DNA of 64,000 bases. It comes from Metallyticus violacea. Lineage: Eukaryota; Arthropoda; Insecta; Mantodea; Metallyticidae. The notes beneath the pieces were generated by a model. That model worked only from the letters and a program-made list of their open reading frames with translations, was not told where the DNA came from and did no database searches. The stretch covers positions 168,282,501-168,346,500 of the forward strand of contig CM060833.1 of NCBI GenBank assembly GCA_030762175.1, written 5' to 3'. Shown one piece after another: positions 42,720 to 53,645 of the stretch. Position numbers and translations under genes: made by a program. Each line of letters begins with the position of its first letter. Positions within the stretch are counted from its first letter, which is position 1.

Positions 42720-44220
42720 TCACTGACCCATTGCTAATCCCAGAACACATTTGGTACTTACTGGAGAGATACTAGTTAAGTAGGCCGATAGGACATACTT
42801 GGCCAGAGGATCGAAACAGGATTATTGTAAAAGATTATGCAATACATAGATGAATAGGAGATTATAAGTACTTCCTTTCACTCACAAAAATAGCCCTTCG
42901 GGGTGAATCTTACTATGGTAAGTGCAGGGAGAGTAGATATTTCGCACGAGACACTGTGATGATGTACTAGTTATGTTGATAACATACCTGATTTTGGTAA
43001 ATGAACTGTTCATAGTGAAGGTAACAGAATTAATATTAAAACGCGTGATAAGGAATCTAGACAGAAATAAAGGATAGAGCCTTTAGCCCAAGGAACAGAG
43101 CTGGCAGCGTTTCTTTTCTGCACGGTCTACACTTAGCCATATCCGACTTAAGTTCTGTACTTCTGTACTTAGTATCTCAGAAAGCGCCAGAGTTCGAAAG
43201 CAGCATATTCCTACCTGAGATGTTCTCGTGGTTGGCAGACAGCATGTAACCATCATGAGAGAAAATTTGGTTAAATTATCTCAGAAAAGACATGAACCAA
43301 TAAAGAATGCGATCTCCAAACTAGGCTAAAAAATTCTCGCCCTAAATTTTATATATTAATTCTTGTGTTTCTGTATGAGAATTACAAGACAATGCTGTGC
43401 CGCTGTCGGCGAAAACATCTCGCCATTCGATATTAGGGTGATCAGCTTTCTAGGTTATGTCAGGTGAGTGTGTGTGGTCACTTACGAGTTAATTATATTA
43501 GTCAGTATATGTCTTGGGGATTAACACTTCGGGGACCGTGGAGCGTCTTCTCTTCTGAACTGTCGCAGTGTTAGGACGTAGGTAAGGAGTCTCCGGTTTC
43601 GGTTTGCTCTTAAAAATTTAAGGGGAGTTTCTTGCCTATTATTGTAGCCCATCGTTGGCTGTAGTGTTTTAGATTTATTTTGTTTCTTTATGATGTAAAT
43701 TGTGCGTAGGTTTCAATGTTAATTTTCTTGGGAGAAATGACAAATATTACTGGGCTTTAATGTAATAAAGAATTGGGATCACTGAACTATTCAAGTGTTC
43801 CTGGACTTGCGTTTTACCTGCTTAATTTTATTACGTAATTTTGCCTACTACGGTTTGAACCCAGTTAGGTAGCTTCCTTTCTATCTCATTTTGGACCAGT
43901 TTCGAAGTATGTGAGAACTCTGTAAAAGTTTTAAAGTGTTAAAAGGTTTCAAAAGCTCAATGCAAACAGCTCTTGTTCCATGTTTAATATTTTAAATTGT
44001 TGTATGTAAAATTTAATCAGGTCTTCATATACTGCACACAACTTAATTATGTACGAAATTATCTCAACACATTATATCTTTATTTAGAATTTTTATATTG
44101 TTATAATAGATATTGTAAATATCGCTAAATCTTTTTGGAAAATATAAATACATAATTTCCTCATCCTCTACATCTTGTTATTTTTCTTAACGCATAATTG
44201 TAGCAAAGAAACGCACGCTA
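42720..44220. other. No recognised gene
   Basis: TTACTATG|GTAAGTGCAG at about 42,917 is a good 5' splice consensus preceded by about 20 open codons (GDYKYFLSLTKIALRGE...). CAG|GTGAGTGTG at 43,463 is another, without a convincing frame. Neither is called as an exon. Confidence 0.35.
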
Positions 44221-44231
44221 TGACTAGAGAA

Positions 44232-44514
44232 TTTGTTTAATGCTGTTTAACGCCCATTTTTACTACTGAGACACCACAGGCGGTGGACAGTGATCATATA
44301 TGAGATGAAATTATATAAGGGATTTATTTCTGGAAAGAAACGTTCCAGGCCTAAGTTTAGGGTACCTCCCCGGCATTTGCCATTTATGAGGACTGAGGGA
44401 AACCTGAAAAAAAAAAAAAAATCTCAGTCAGGAACGATGGTTCTGGTGGGATTCAAACCCCATACCTCCCGCTCAGAGTCCGCACCTTTATGACATCGGC
44501 CACTCGTATCAGTG
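44232..44514 (-). mobile_element. SINE-A, minus, perfect 11-base target duplication
   Basis: Reversed SINE-A (GCTGTTTAACGCCCA to GGCCACTCGTATCAG), with an expanded A run in the linker (44,407-44,420). TGACTAGAGAA is at 44,221-44,231 and 44,515-44,525. Confidence 0.93.
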
Positions 44515-44525
44515 TGACTAGAGAA

Positions 44526-45317
44526 AAGATGCTACAAATTGCATTTGTTGTTTTCCTGAAACCAATCCAGGTTAGGAAGACTGTTTTTTATCCGATTTCT
44601 TAAATGTTCACACTCTGCTGTTTATTTATTTCACTGCTACACAAATACGGAGCGATATCTGCATAACAACACAGCATCTGAAACATTTACGTCAAACTCA
44701 ACATTATTTTACCCTACTTAATACGGTTTTCTATCTTTCTCTTGTGTAATTTTTGCGAATGAGACAAGTTAACATGTTTCAAGATACAAATTACACGAGT
44801 GCACCTGACAAACATTACATTTAACTCTCCTCTCAACAAACTTAATAGGAACAATAACATATGTACATCTAAATAATGTTTTAAGTTCTAATGATTCAAA
44901 TTATGAGCACAAGAAATTCAGTTTCAGAAAATATATTATTTCTGTTTAAAGACAATAGTTAAAACATCTGCGATACCTAAACAATGGAGCCGTTTTATTA
45001 CAACTTCCTATTAAATTAATTCTAAAGGGTTAAAGCAGTGTTTCTAAAATAACATTCAGCTTTTGATAATTTCCTTGCGTTTCTAATTACATTCATATGA
45101 AACAAATTTACTGCGTTTGCAACAAAAAAAAAACATTAATGTCAGGCTTAATAGTTGACGCTATGTGAAGAAAAGGAAAGTCTTAACAGACGGTACACTC
45201 ATGTGGGAAAAGTTAATTAAATGGTGAGAAACGTTCTAACATTACGAAGCTAACTGCTCGGATAGTAAACGTGTTCAAAGTTTCCCAGATGCTGAAGAAG
45301 CAATGAAAATCGTATTA
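44526..45317. other. AT-rich, nothing recognised
   Basis: No gene or repeat family was recognised. Confidence 0.45.
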
Positions 45318-45490
45318 AGTACTGCGGTGGAGTGATTATTCTACCCCCTTTCCACCAAGACAATCGGGTTCGATCCCATCGACCGGGTGTGGAATTAGTA
45401 GCAAGCAAGCGGTGCCTGGGAAAGTTTCCCCCTGCCATTTCGCCAACTGCTCCATCCTCGTCACCATGTAGCTTAATGCAGTCCACCGTG
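45318..45490 (+). other. Possible tRNA-like retroposon head, single copy
   Basis: GGGTTCGATCCC at about 45,367 is a perfect pol III B box. About 45 bases upstream, GCGGTGGAGTGATTA could be a weak A box. The following segment is GC-rich and ends without a clear tail. No other copy occurs in the window, so this may be a SINE of another family, a decayed tRNA pseudogene, or chance. Confidence 0.25.
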
Positions 45491-45755
45491 TTAAGGTTCG
45501 TGAGCTGCAAGTGAAATATTATTGCCGTCTGCCACCCGACCTCTACTCGAAATAACTTGACATTGCACATTACTCCAAAACATTCACTTAGAATAATATA
45601 AAGCAATTAGTTCAGTCAATCATCAGATTTCTCTATCGAAAGGATAACGCTTGGCATATTCAGATCAAGACGGACATCGAAAGCGGCCAATGTGCTTTCA
45701 CCTTTGCCTGGGTTACCGTTGAATGAAAGGGGAAACAAAATTTCACTTTTATTTG

Positions 45756-45918
45756 TACGAGGGTAGCTGCATAAGTTTCCGGCCCAATTGTTCTCTAGGT
45801 GTGATAAAGACAAAAACTATATTCCACTTTTTTCTTCTCACATCTTTGAATTAACATTTCAATCCCCTCTCCCAAGAAGTCTTAACAGCATCCATCACTT
45901 CTTCGTACACTTAAATTG
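45756..45918 (-). mobile_element. mariner-M copy 7, 3' end only
   Basis: It starts at the terminal repeat (TACGAGGGTAGCTGCATAAG) and keeps the last 160 bases of the element with two deletions (part of the tail, and the segment after the G run). It stops at CACTTAAATT. Confidence 0.88.
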
Positions 45919-46159
45919 CGTAATAGATTTCACCCACATCTTGCCGAAGTAGTCGGAAAAAGAGAGTGCACGGAAAGTTGAAAATTGTTTGCTTAACAGT
46001 TCAGTACTGCTACGAAGTTAACTGCGCATGCGTGAAGTACCTAGCATATCGCACCTGACGGATCACTGCTCTGAGTATCAAATGCAACAGACTGTTTACA
46101 GTTGCTCCAAAACATAGCTAACTCATTTTCACTTGTCGAGCTTAGCTGTACAGCGACAC

Positions 46160-46820
46160 ACATCGTCCTTACCGCCCGATATTCCAAAATGTTCATCGGC
46201 GTATGCGGGAAAACTGGATCTTTAATGGTGCACAGACCCGATGCCAGTGCAAACCGAAAGCGTCGTACTCCAGCCTTTGAAGATGAGATGCTTACCACGT
46301 ACCACCTTTCACCAGCACCCGAGGGCCATGCATACGACAAGTCCAGCGTGCACTGGGGTCCTACAAGAAAAACGGCTCTATCCCTACCATCTGCTTGGAG
46401 CGACAGAATCAACAGCTTGACTTCTTCTCGGTTCTCTTCGCCGACGAGGTGTGTAATCCTGAACCATAGGAACAGTCATCAGCATCAATGCGTGTCCGAT
46501 TAAATAAACGAACCGTACAAGTGTATCTTCAGTTCCTCACTCGTGTTTTGAGAAGACGTCCCTCTGAACATCCGATATCAGACGTGGTTACAGCGTGGAA
46601 GTATGAGATTATCCCATTGGTGTGTTTCCTGGGCAGTGGATTGGAAGAGATAGTCCCGTAATTTGGCCACCGCGTTCTCCGGACCTCAAGCCTGTAGCTT
46701 TTTTTTTTTTTTATGGGGACAACTTAAGAGGCTCGTGTAAGGATCATGATATGACACGTTACTAGCACGCTTATGATGAAGTTCGTAACACTGCAGATCT
46801 TTTTGACAGGGGGGCGAGGA
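46160..46820 (+). pseudogene. Third IS630-Tc1 transposase lineage, heavily decayed
   Basis: Plus-strand motifs, in order but in changing frames: KMFIGVCGKTGSLMV (about 46,188; 'v...L.eTGSv'), RKRRTPAFEDEML (46,256; the 'RR.RTPe.Ee.vL' linker), KRLYPYHL (46,371; the '..LYPYHLQRVQ' motif), DFFSVLFADE (46,419; first Asp, 'FLFTDEA'), ILNHRNSHQ (46,456; 'GI.N.RNSH.W'), WIGRDSPVIWPPRSPDLKP (46,637; third-Asp region) and FMGTT/LWGQLKRLV (46,712). A T run of 14 interrupts the third-Asp block. Distinct from ITm-B, which lacks LYPYHL. Confidence 0.65.
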
Positions 46821-48842
46821 TCATTTCTTTGTAGGTGCACTCTTTGCAGGGATGTTGCAGGCCGACACATCGAACAATATCTCTGGTGATCTCTTGTTTT
46901 ATTTGATGCACTGAAAATACTTTTCCCACCTTAATCTTCTATTTTCTTTTGTGTGTTTTTCAGGAAGCGGCGAAAGGCTAAAATGCAGCTTACTTCATTT
47001 TTCTTCGGTATTTGGTTTCATTGAGATAGTTTTTCCTTTACTCTGGAGAAACCCGTTAATTTTCCCTTTTAAGTACTTAGTATGTCTGCCGTCATTGACT
47101 AGAGAGGAGGAAACTTCTTGTAAATTTTGAAATGTTAATACTCTTACATTACATGTACATTACAGGTCAAGGTGAGCAACACTTGGGTAATGGCTTTACC
47201 CTTGCAAGTTTTGAATTACTTTGTTATTCACAGCCTTACTGTTAAACACATTGTAGTAATTTATTTTACGCAATTCGTTAAGAGTGAACGAGCGGCTCTG
47301 CACAACAAAACAAATAAAATGGCGACTACAACACGAAAAACCAATACATGTAGTTAAGGAGGTTTGAACTCCCCCCCCCCCATCACCGATATCTTACGCC
47401 CATGTATCTTTATCACGGCGCTATTCAGGGACAGTAATTTGAGCAAGTGAGGCTTCCGTCTTTTTCCCCACCTGCTGTGAGGGTTTAATCAGTGGCGTGC
47501 TGACCATTAGCAGATTTTATGATATTGCATGAAATTTGAGGTGGAATTTATGAGCTCCACCCCCATTTAAATTAGAGTTATTATATAAATCAATTTTATC
47601 TAACGTGTTATAGTCCTGAGTGTGGTATCATTTCTATCTTCTGTACATGTATTGAAATGTTGTGTATCATGCGATTTTGTTATCAGGGTGGGTACATTAC
47701 CTAGTTTCTGTTCTTGACCTGAAAACGGGAACAGAGAAACTTACTGCTCGTCATAAACAATATTTGTAAGGCTGACCCAAGCAAAACCGTACCGATATTT
47801 CCTGTAGAGAAATTCTACAGCCTGTCCGTGGAAAATATGTTTATTTGTATATTGTCTGAAAGCTTTGCTATTATTATATTAAAATAGGATAAGCGTATAG
47901 CTTATGACAACTATGGGGGTGAAAGACAAGGTAATAACCTCTTGAAGGGAGATCCTAACTCTTTCATTTAATACGTGAGAGATGTCTTTGGCATGCAAAA
48001 TGTCACGTAATACACATAACCAATAATAGGGTTGAAAATTACCGCAGGGAAAATATTACCCAATAGAGACGTGCAGATGAAAGAAAATATTCTGGACTTT
48101 TCTAAAATTATCTTTTTAAAGAATAACGACGGTTTCGGGAGACCGATAGACTGCCATGTTTATTTAGGCTTGTAATTTTGCGGCCCATGGTCAGTGAAAG
48201 AGCATCATCAGTTCAGTTAAGTTACATCTCAGAGTTAGTTGAGTTTGGTTGTGTCTCAGTAATAGGCGAAAGTAGTTGCGCCTTAGCATTAATTGAGTTC
48301 AGGTTCAGTCTTTATCAAGTTAAGCATTATCGTCGTATCAAGTTAGTTAACAGGCTGAACTATTTTAATGAATGAACAGTAGGAAGTTTTGAAGTTATCA
48401 AAGTGCGTCAGGGCGTCACTATATAATCCTCATAGTTAGTGCAAATATGACACATGTAACAAGAAATTCTCCAAGGAGTAACGGTGTCTCATTAAGTGGA
48501 ACAAACTTTGATAATAAATAGTGCTACATATCATAGCATATATGGTCAATCACCTGGTTTATTTCCTCACTCCTTCCCCTATGGAATCAAGAATACCATT
48601 AAAATATCCAGCAGAAGAAGCTCAGCTGAGGCAAAACTATAAGTTAGAGGTAATAATATCGACGGGAAAAGAACAATTGAGAACCCATCAATTAACTTAA
48701 TTCCCTTTCCATAAACTGTCCCTATCACACACATCACGATAATACCGCTGCAAATTTAGAAAAAGTACCGTTTCAAAATGCTTGTCTAAGCCCCCCTTGC
48801 AATTCGTGTGATTGAATTCTGGGACACTCGGTGTATACTGTC
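46821..48842. other. No recognised gene; C homopolymer
   Basis: A C run of about 11 bases is at 47,371-47,381. A G/T-rich patch at 48,190-48,320 lacks any recognisable motif. No repeat copies. Confidence 0.4.
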
Positions 48843-48920
48843 ATGCCACCAGCAGGGAACAGATTCGGAAAGGTCATGACAAGAGCTGGGAAAGCGCAGT
48901 GTGAAGTACGAGAGCCAAAG
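48843..48920 (+). CDS. Candidate exon ending in a strong 5' splice site
   Basis: ATG at 48,843 opens 26 codons (MPPAGNRFGKVMTRAGKAQC, EVREPK) running exactly into AAG|GTGAGTATTTTT, a very strong 5' splice site. Upstream the frame is open for another nine codons after a TGA. A competing 3' splice site, CCACCAGCAG, lies inside. The family is unknown, the antisense frame is also open, and no neighbouring exon is visible. Confidence 0.28.
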
Positions 48921-49169
48921 GTGAGTATTTTTCAGTGTGTCATTTGAAATGACAAGTGGTTTAGCCATGTTTACAGTTTAAACCGCAAAAAACATTCTAC
49001 CAATTTATTCCTTGTAACCTAGTGGTAGTGTATGTAACTACTAATATGGAAGTAGAAGTGTGCTACAAACCGCTGCCAAGAGCTTGAGAACAATTGGCCG
49101 GCATTGAAAAAAAAATCGTTGATGCTGCAGTTAACTAGCTGTTCATGATTTACAAGAATGTGTGAACGA

Positions 49170-49351
49170 ATAAGATCCCAAGATCCCGGCCAGGATCGAT
49201 GGATATTTTCGGGCGTAGATTTACGGCACGATAAAGAACCTCAAGCCTGAAAGAAGAGGCCTCTGAGCAAAATTTGTGGGCCTGAATTGAATGGGACGCT
49301 GATGGCCTGAGATGTTAAAGAGCACCGTTAATAAACCAAATCAAAAAAAAG
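49170..49351 (+). mobile_element. SINE-B, internally deleted
   Basis: It starts within the head (AAGATCCCGGCCAGGATCG; B box lost), lacks about 70 bases of the body, then keeps AAAGAACCTCAAGCCTGAAA to the 3' end (GAGCACCGTTAATAAACC) and an A tail. A short ATAAGAT occurs on both sides (49,170-49,176 and 49,354-49,360) and may be the target duplication. Confidence 0.85.
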
Positions 49352-49468
49352 GTATAAGATTTGTGGATCGCTAAGAATGCTCTTACTTGCTGGTCTTGAG
49401 CGAACCGATGCCTGTGCGCTGTGCTGTGTAAAGTGAGTCCCAAACGAATAAATGGTACGATACTTATA

Positions 49469-49734
49469 CATTTTTTTTGAAAAAAAAAGTTTTTACTACT
49501 GAGGCAATGCAGGCGGTGGACACTGGTGATACATGAGATGAAATGATATATTGGAGAAGGATTTTTTTTTAAAGGAAGGAAGCGTTTCAGGCCCATGTTT
49601 AGGGTGCCTCCCAGACATTTTTCTATTTATCAGGACTGGGGAAAATCTGGAAAAAAACCTCAGTAAGGGAGAACGGTCCTGGCGGGATTCGAACCCCAGA
49701 CCTCCCCCTCACGAGTCCGCGCCACCCATGGCGG
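49469..49734 (-). mobile_element. SINE-A, minus, 8-base target duplication
   Basis: Tail shortened to a T/A run followed by TTTTTACTACTGAGGCAATG. The head lacks the TTAACGACCTCGG (A-box) segment (GAGTCCGCGCCACCCATGG). TACTTATA lies at 49,461-49,468 and 49,735-49,742. Confidence 0.9.
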
Positions 49735-49742
49735 TACTTATA

Positions 49743-51007
49743 GATCGGAATTGTTTTCAATGAATAATAAAAGAGAAGTTAGCGGTATTTACTTTCAGAA
49801 AGAGTTCTGTTCTATCACAATAATGTGTAATCCGAAATAAAGGAAACAAAGATTGCTATGTAACTGTATGAATTTTGCTTTAACCTTTAAGCTATGCCAG
49901 GAGTTGAGCACTGCAACCAAATTCTCAGAAGGTAGAAGGAAAGCTGAAAATTTCTACGAAATGCAATTAACGGGTCGTCCTTAATTACCGCTAAAACACC
50001 ATTAGGAGATGCCTTCTTCCTTCTCTCCCTAGCTACAGCTCCACCACGCGGAAAGTGCATGCGCAGATTATCAGAATACTTTTCTAACGTTTTTATTGTT
50101 ATTGCTGAGAATGAAAGGGGGTCTATTATCACACTGTGATTAATTTTATGGCTTAGTGGGAACTAGCATTATTATGCAACGCTTAGTACAGGTATTAGGT
50201 GACCTTGAAACTTAATTTCCAACATCACCAATTTTGAACGAAACTTTACAAAAGCAGCTCAGTTGTTTGACAACTCCAACAGATGTCTCTCATTTACGGT
50301 GAGGGCGCTACAGCTGCAAATTTAAACCGTGTTCAAACCTATTTCACCTAACAGAAACGTACTTTTCACGTGCTTTAGAGTAAGCAAATAAAAGGAAGAC
50401 GGAATACTTTTATGCGGAATCTTCGAAAGTGGTTATTTGCAGTTCCGAAACAAAGAAATGTGCGTTGTTTCGTCGTGTGTTGATATCGCGGTGGTTGTTG
50501 AGATGCCTGGAAATCACAGAGCATGATTTCATGTGGGTTTCACGTTCATAAAGTGTCCGAGTAAAGGAAAGTACCATTATTTATTAATTACAGAAGTGCG
50601 CCATGGTGGGAGACAACAAGGGACTGTTTAAAGTGCGTCTCTTTTAAAACTATGGACAACATTAGGTCTTAACAATGTAATGCTATCTGGAGAACGGGAT
50701 GTCATTTTGTACACTATAACCTTCAATATAACATCAACAATGGTACCTCTGTGTTTTAAATTAAATAACATGTATTGTTAGCACATTGTCAATGAGAGGT
50801 TTATTTACTTACATTTTTACACTCTTCATTATATACTTAGGTTGTGTACAGACTATGCACAAAAATAACATTACATTTTACTTCAAATACCCTTCCTAAT
50901 TTCCTGCCTGCTTAGAATTGGGTTAAGAAGCTGAACTACTGTCAGATTTTAAAAATGAACTCACTGACGCAACGTCATATAATGGATTCTCACTATTTAT
51001 ATAATTT
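49743..51007. other. No recognised gene
   Basis: Contains an 81-codon minus ORF (49,887-50,132) without a known motif. No repeat family. Confidence 0.4.
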
Positions 51008-51277
51008 GTTTTACTTGTAGTTTCCTTTCTTTTTCGGGCGAAACTAAGTCATTGCTAAGCTTTCACTCAACTTAGACAACCAGCCTGAAGAGTGAAATAC
51101 AACACTCAAAAATCCGATCTGTAGCAACAGCTTAGAAAATGCTAACCAGATTTTTACATCTCGTATTTGACTCTTCGGGCTGTCGGCGATTCTGTGGCTG
51201 GTGTCTGGAGTTCGGTGAAAGCTTAACAATGACCTATTTTCTCCGAAAAAGAAAGGAAACTACACGTGAAACAGGAG
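51008..51277. repeat. Foldback element or hairpin precursor, about 270 bases
   Basis: The left arm contains a 21-base core (51,017-51,037; begins GTAGTTTCCTTTC) whose exact reverse complement is at 51,243-51,263. Pairing continues inward with mismatches: GTCATTG.TAAGCTTTCA with its reverse at 51,213-51,232, CAGCC.GAAGAGT.AAATAC with 51,161-51,182, and AAAAATC with 51,149-51,155. The loop is only about 25 bases. No target duplication is clear. It could be a MITE or a long hairpin RNA locus. Confidence 0.75.
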
Positions 51278-51937
51278 GAATAAGCAAATAAACAAACAAA
51301 TAAATCTAGTAAATCTTGCATTGCCGATCTCACATGGCTGCGGTTATCGACTCGCCCAGCGCGATCTTTAGTTCGCGCATCCGGCGGGATGATACAAAAA
51401 TTGGCGCTCTATGCGGTCACTGGTTATTAACATGGAGTTGCACATCTGCAGTAATCTGAATAGTCTTAAAGTAGTAACCAGGAAACAGTACAACAGAATT
51501 GAGGGAATCCTCCAAACAGCATGAAGAACCAATGCGGTATTGGTGAGGAGAGTTGGGGGTTAGGAAAGGAGTTAGTGGCGTGACCACAAGATAAGAATTG
51601 ATAAAAAACCAAAACCTAGGGAGACGAGGAGTAAGAGAGCAGAGTTTGAACTCTGAGGTTAGCAACACACTAGGGAGGCAGCCCCAAACATGGAAGTTTC
51701 TATACCTAGATAATTTGTACTCAAGATGATTTGTGTTTTCGAAAGTAATAAATTTTGTCATTAGTAGTTTTGAACATGTGTGTTATTTAAGTTCTGTGAT
51801 TAGACTTCCTTCTCCTTTAATTCAGCTTTGTTTAGGAATTAGCTTTGGAGACAATGTCGTGCAATATGCCCCTTCCTCAGGTTCATTAGCAATGTTAAAG
51901 TAGGTTAGGTGTTAGAGAACCTGGGAACGCGACAGTA
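51278..51937. other. No recognised gene
   Basis: A 114-codon minus ORF (51,417-51,761) is hydrophobic and Leu/Phe-rich, with no recognisable motif or start context. Confidence 0.4.
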
Positions 51938-51961
51938 TTCTATATAACAATCTTATATATA

Positions 51962-52550
51962 CCGGGGGTGCCAAAATTGTTTACAAACTTTCACAGTAGA
52001 TATCTATTTAATATATTTCAAAGTTGGACCGAAAAACAACAGTAATGTGTAGTATGATGTTCTGTAAACAGATGTGACTCACATACATTATGATAACATT
52101 GCTAAGTGACAGGTAAATCAACAATGAACAAATGAAGCCAAGATTATCGTTTGAACAGCAATTTTGAAGTGGTATTGGAAAACCGAGAACGTTGTTGAAA
52201 TTCAAAGGCAATGGAGACATGTACAAAACAGAACCGCCAACGCGACACATTTGAGACTCGTGGTACCGTATACCGTAGAAAACCAGCTACACCGGCAGCA
52301 CTTCGGGAAGAAATAGAAACGGCATGTGCTGCAATCGCTGAGCACACTTTCACAAAGTAGTTCGCAGTCAATAGTTCAACGTACTCAGAAGTGTATCGAC
52401 GCCGATAGTGGGCATTTTGAGCAACTGTTGTAACTGTAAAAGTTTAAGATGATTAGTGTTCATCATTTTCTGTTTGTGTGAATTCAGTTTTGTTATGTTA
52501 ACACAGTTTTTTTTGTGATTGAAGTTTGTATACTTTTGGCACCCTCTGTA
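51962..52550 (+). mobile_element. ITm-B copy 4, strongly deleted
   Basis: Left terminus CCGGGGGTGCCAAAATTG, right terminus TTTTGGCACCCTCTGTA. It keeps only the left-type leader unit, an HTH fragment (CGTTGTTGAAATTCAAAGGC, GACATGTACAAAACAGAACC) and then, after a larger deletion, the C-terminus (CGTAGAAAACCAGCTACACC to TTTTGAGCAACTGTTG). The whole catalytic core is gone. Confidence 0.88.
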
Positions 52551-52564
52551 TGTGTGTGTGTGTA

Positions 52565-52617
<53 letters not shown>
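52551..52617 (+). repeat. (TG)n(TA)n microsatellite
   Basis: TGTGTGTGTGTATG... followed by more than twenty TA units, beginning at the right terminus of ITm-B copy 4. Confidence 0.93.
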
Positions 52618-52619
<2 letters not shown>

Positions 52620-52627
52620 TGTGTGTG

Positions 52628-52646
52628 TTCTATATAACAGCCTTAT
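52628..52646 (+). repeat. Direct repeat flanking ITm-B copy 4 plus microsatellite
   Basis: TTCTATATAACAGCCTTAT matches TTCTATATAACAATCTTAT at 51,938-51,956 at 17 of 19 positions. The transposon and its microsatellite lie between the two. Confidence 0.6.
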
Positions 52647-52697
52647 TGTCAGGATCTCTTTAGTTAACCTTAGTTAGGTAGTACGTTCCTATAGAAA

Positions 52698-52753
52698 ATC
52701 GAATCCCAGATCTTCCATTCAGGCCCTTAACGACATCCACCCATGTCGATGCT
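52698..52753 (-). mobile_element. SINE-A head remnant
   Basis: Reversed head: ATCGAATCCCAGATCTTCC (B box), CCCTTAACGACATCCACCCA (A-box region). Body and tail absent. Confidence 0.7.
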
Positions 52754-53460
52754 TCAGTGCTATGTAGCGTTACAAGGTCAAGATGGAGAGCAAAATTTGT
52801 GTTTTGGCGTTATCACCTCTTTACGTGTGTGAGTTTCTTATAACACTTTCAGTTACACTCTGCAACAGTGAAATTGCACTATACGACTATAAAGGTTTTT
52901 GTAGCAGGAACGGTATTATAAAAGCAGTGTTTCTCAAAATTTTACTTTTGGGCAAGAATTTTGTTTCTAGCGCACTTAACCCCTTTGAAAAATAGGGTCT
53001 TAGGTCATTAGCATCCTTTATGCCTTTTTTCCCCCAAATTTTTAGGTCATAAACACCCAGAGCTCTAATTATTAGGCGAAAGATGAGGGCTGTAGTGCTA
53101 ATATTCCACATATATTTGCTTGTGCTTTGTTTGGTGGGTGCTAAGGTGAAATAGAACACCAATATGTAACTTTCAGTTTCTCTTGTTTTGAATGGTTCCT
53201 TCACAAGAATGTAATATAACACGAAACGTTTTTGCTAAATTTAATATGATTATATTTACACTACATTCAAAGTAAAAACAAAACAAACAAAAAAATACAT
53301 ACTATGCTTTCCCCCCTTTATGTTGCAATATGGCATATCTTAATTGCGGGAAATCTGTCTCTGTATCCTAATGCTAATATGCTTGCTTCATTAGTGGGGA
53401 AAAGAGCAGTAGCTTAGTCCATTTGTAACGTGTGCACCAATAAATTGGCGGACTACATTA
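52754..53460. other. No recognised gene
   Basis: Overlapping plus (52,783-52,995) and minus (52,887-53,222) chance ORFs; no motif or splice support. Confidence 0.4.
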
Positions 53461-53645
53461 GGCTGAATGATGAAGGTGAAGATGGAGGTGAGATGATAGA
53501 GTATGAATGACAGGGAAAACCGGAATACCCGGAGAAAACAACCCAGGCGCCACTTCTTCCGTCACAAATCCCATTTACGGCCGCTGATAACGAACCTCGG
53601 TGAGAGAGGAGCAGTCTGACCACTTAGCCACGGCGCCATCTTGCG
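53461..53645 (-). mobile_element. SINE-D: third tRNA-derived SINE family, one copy
   Basis: On the minus strand: a head with GGCGCCGTGGCTAAGTGG (good A box) and CCGAGGTTCG (B box start), then a body containing TTGTTTTCTCCGGGTATTCC followed by GGTTTTCCCTGTCA. That TTTTCTCCGGGT.TTCCGGTTT word recurs, from memory, in SINEs of several animal groups as a conserved central domain. No second copy is in the window; the tail is unclear. Confidence 0.6.

Noticed and set aside
45250..45606. 118-codon minus ORF with Gly/Arg-rich centre
   Set aside because: No domain recognised; the region has a possible tRNA-like head on the other strand, and nothing supports translation.
46041..46503. 123- and 133-codon ORFs on opposite strands
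   Set aside because: The plus one overlaps the decayed transposase at 46,160 and contains pieces of it; the minus one is its shadow.
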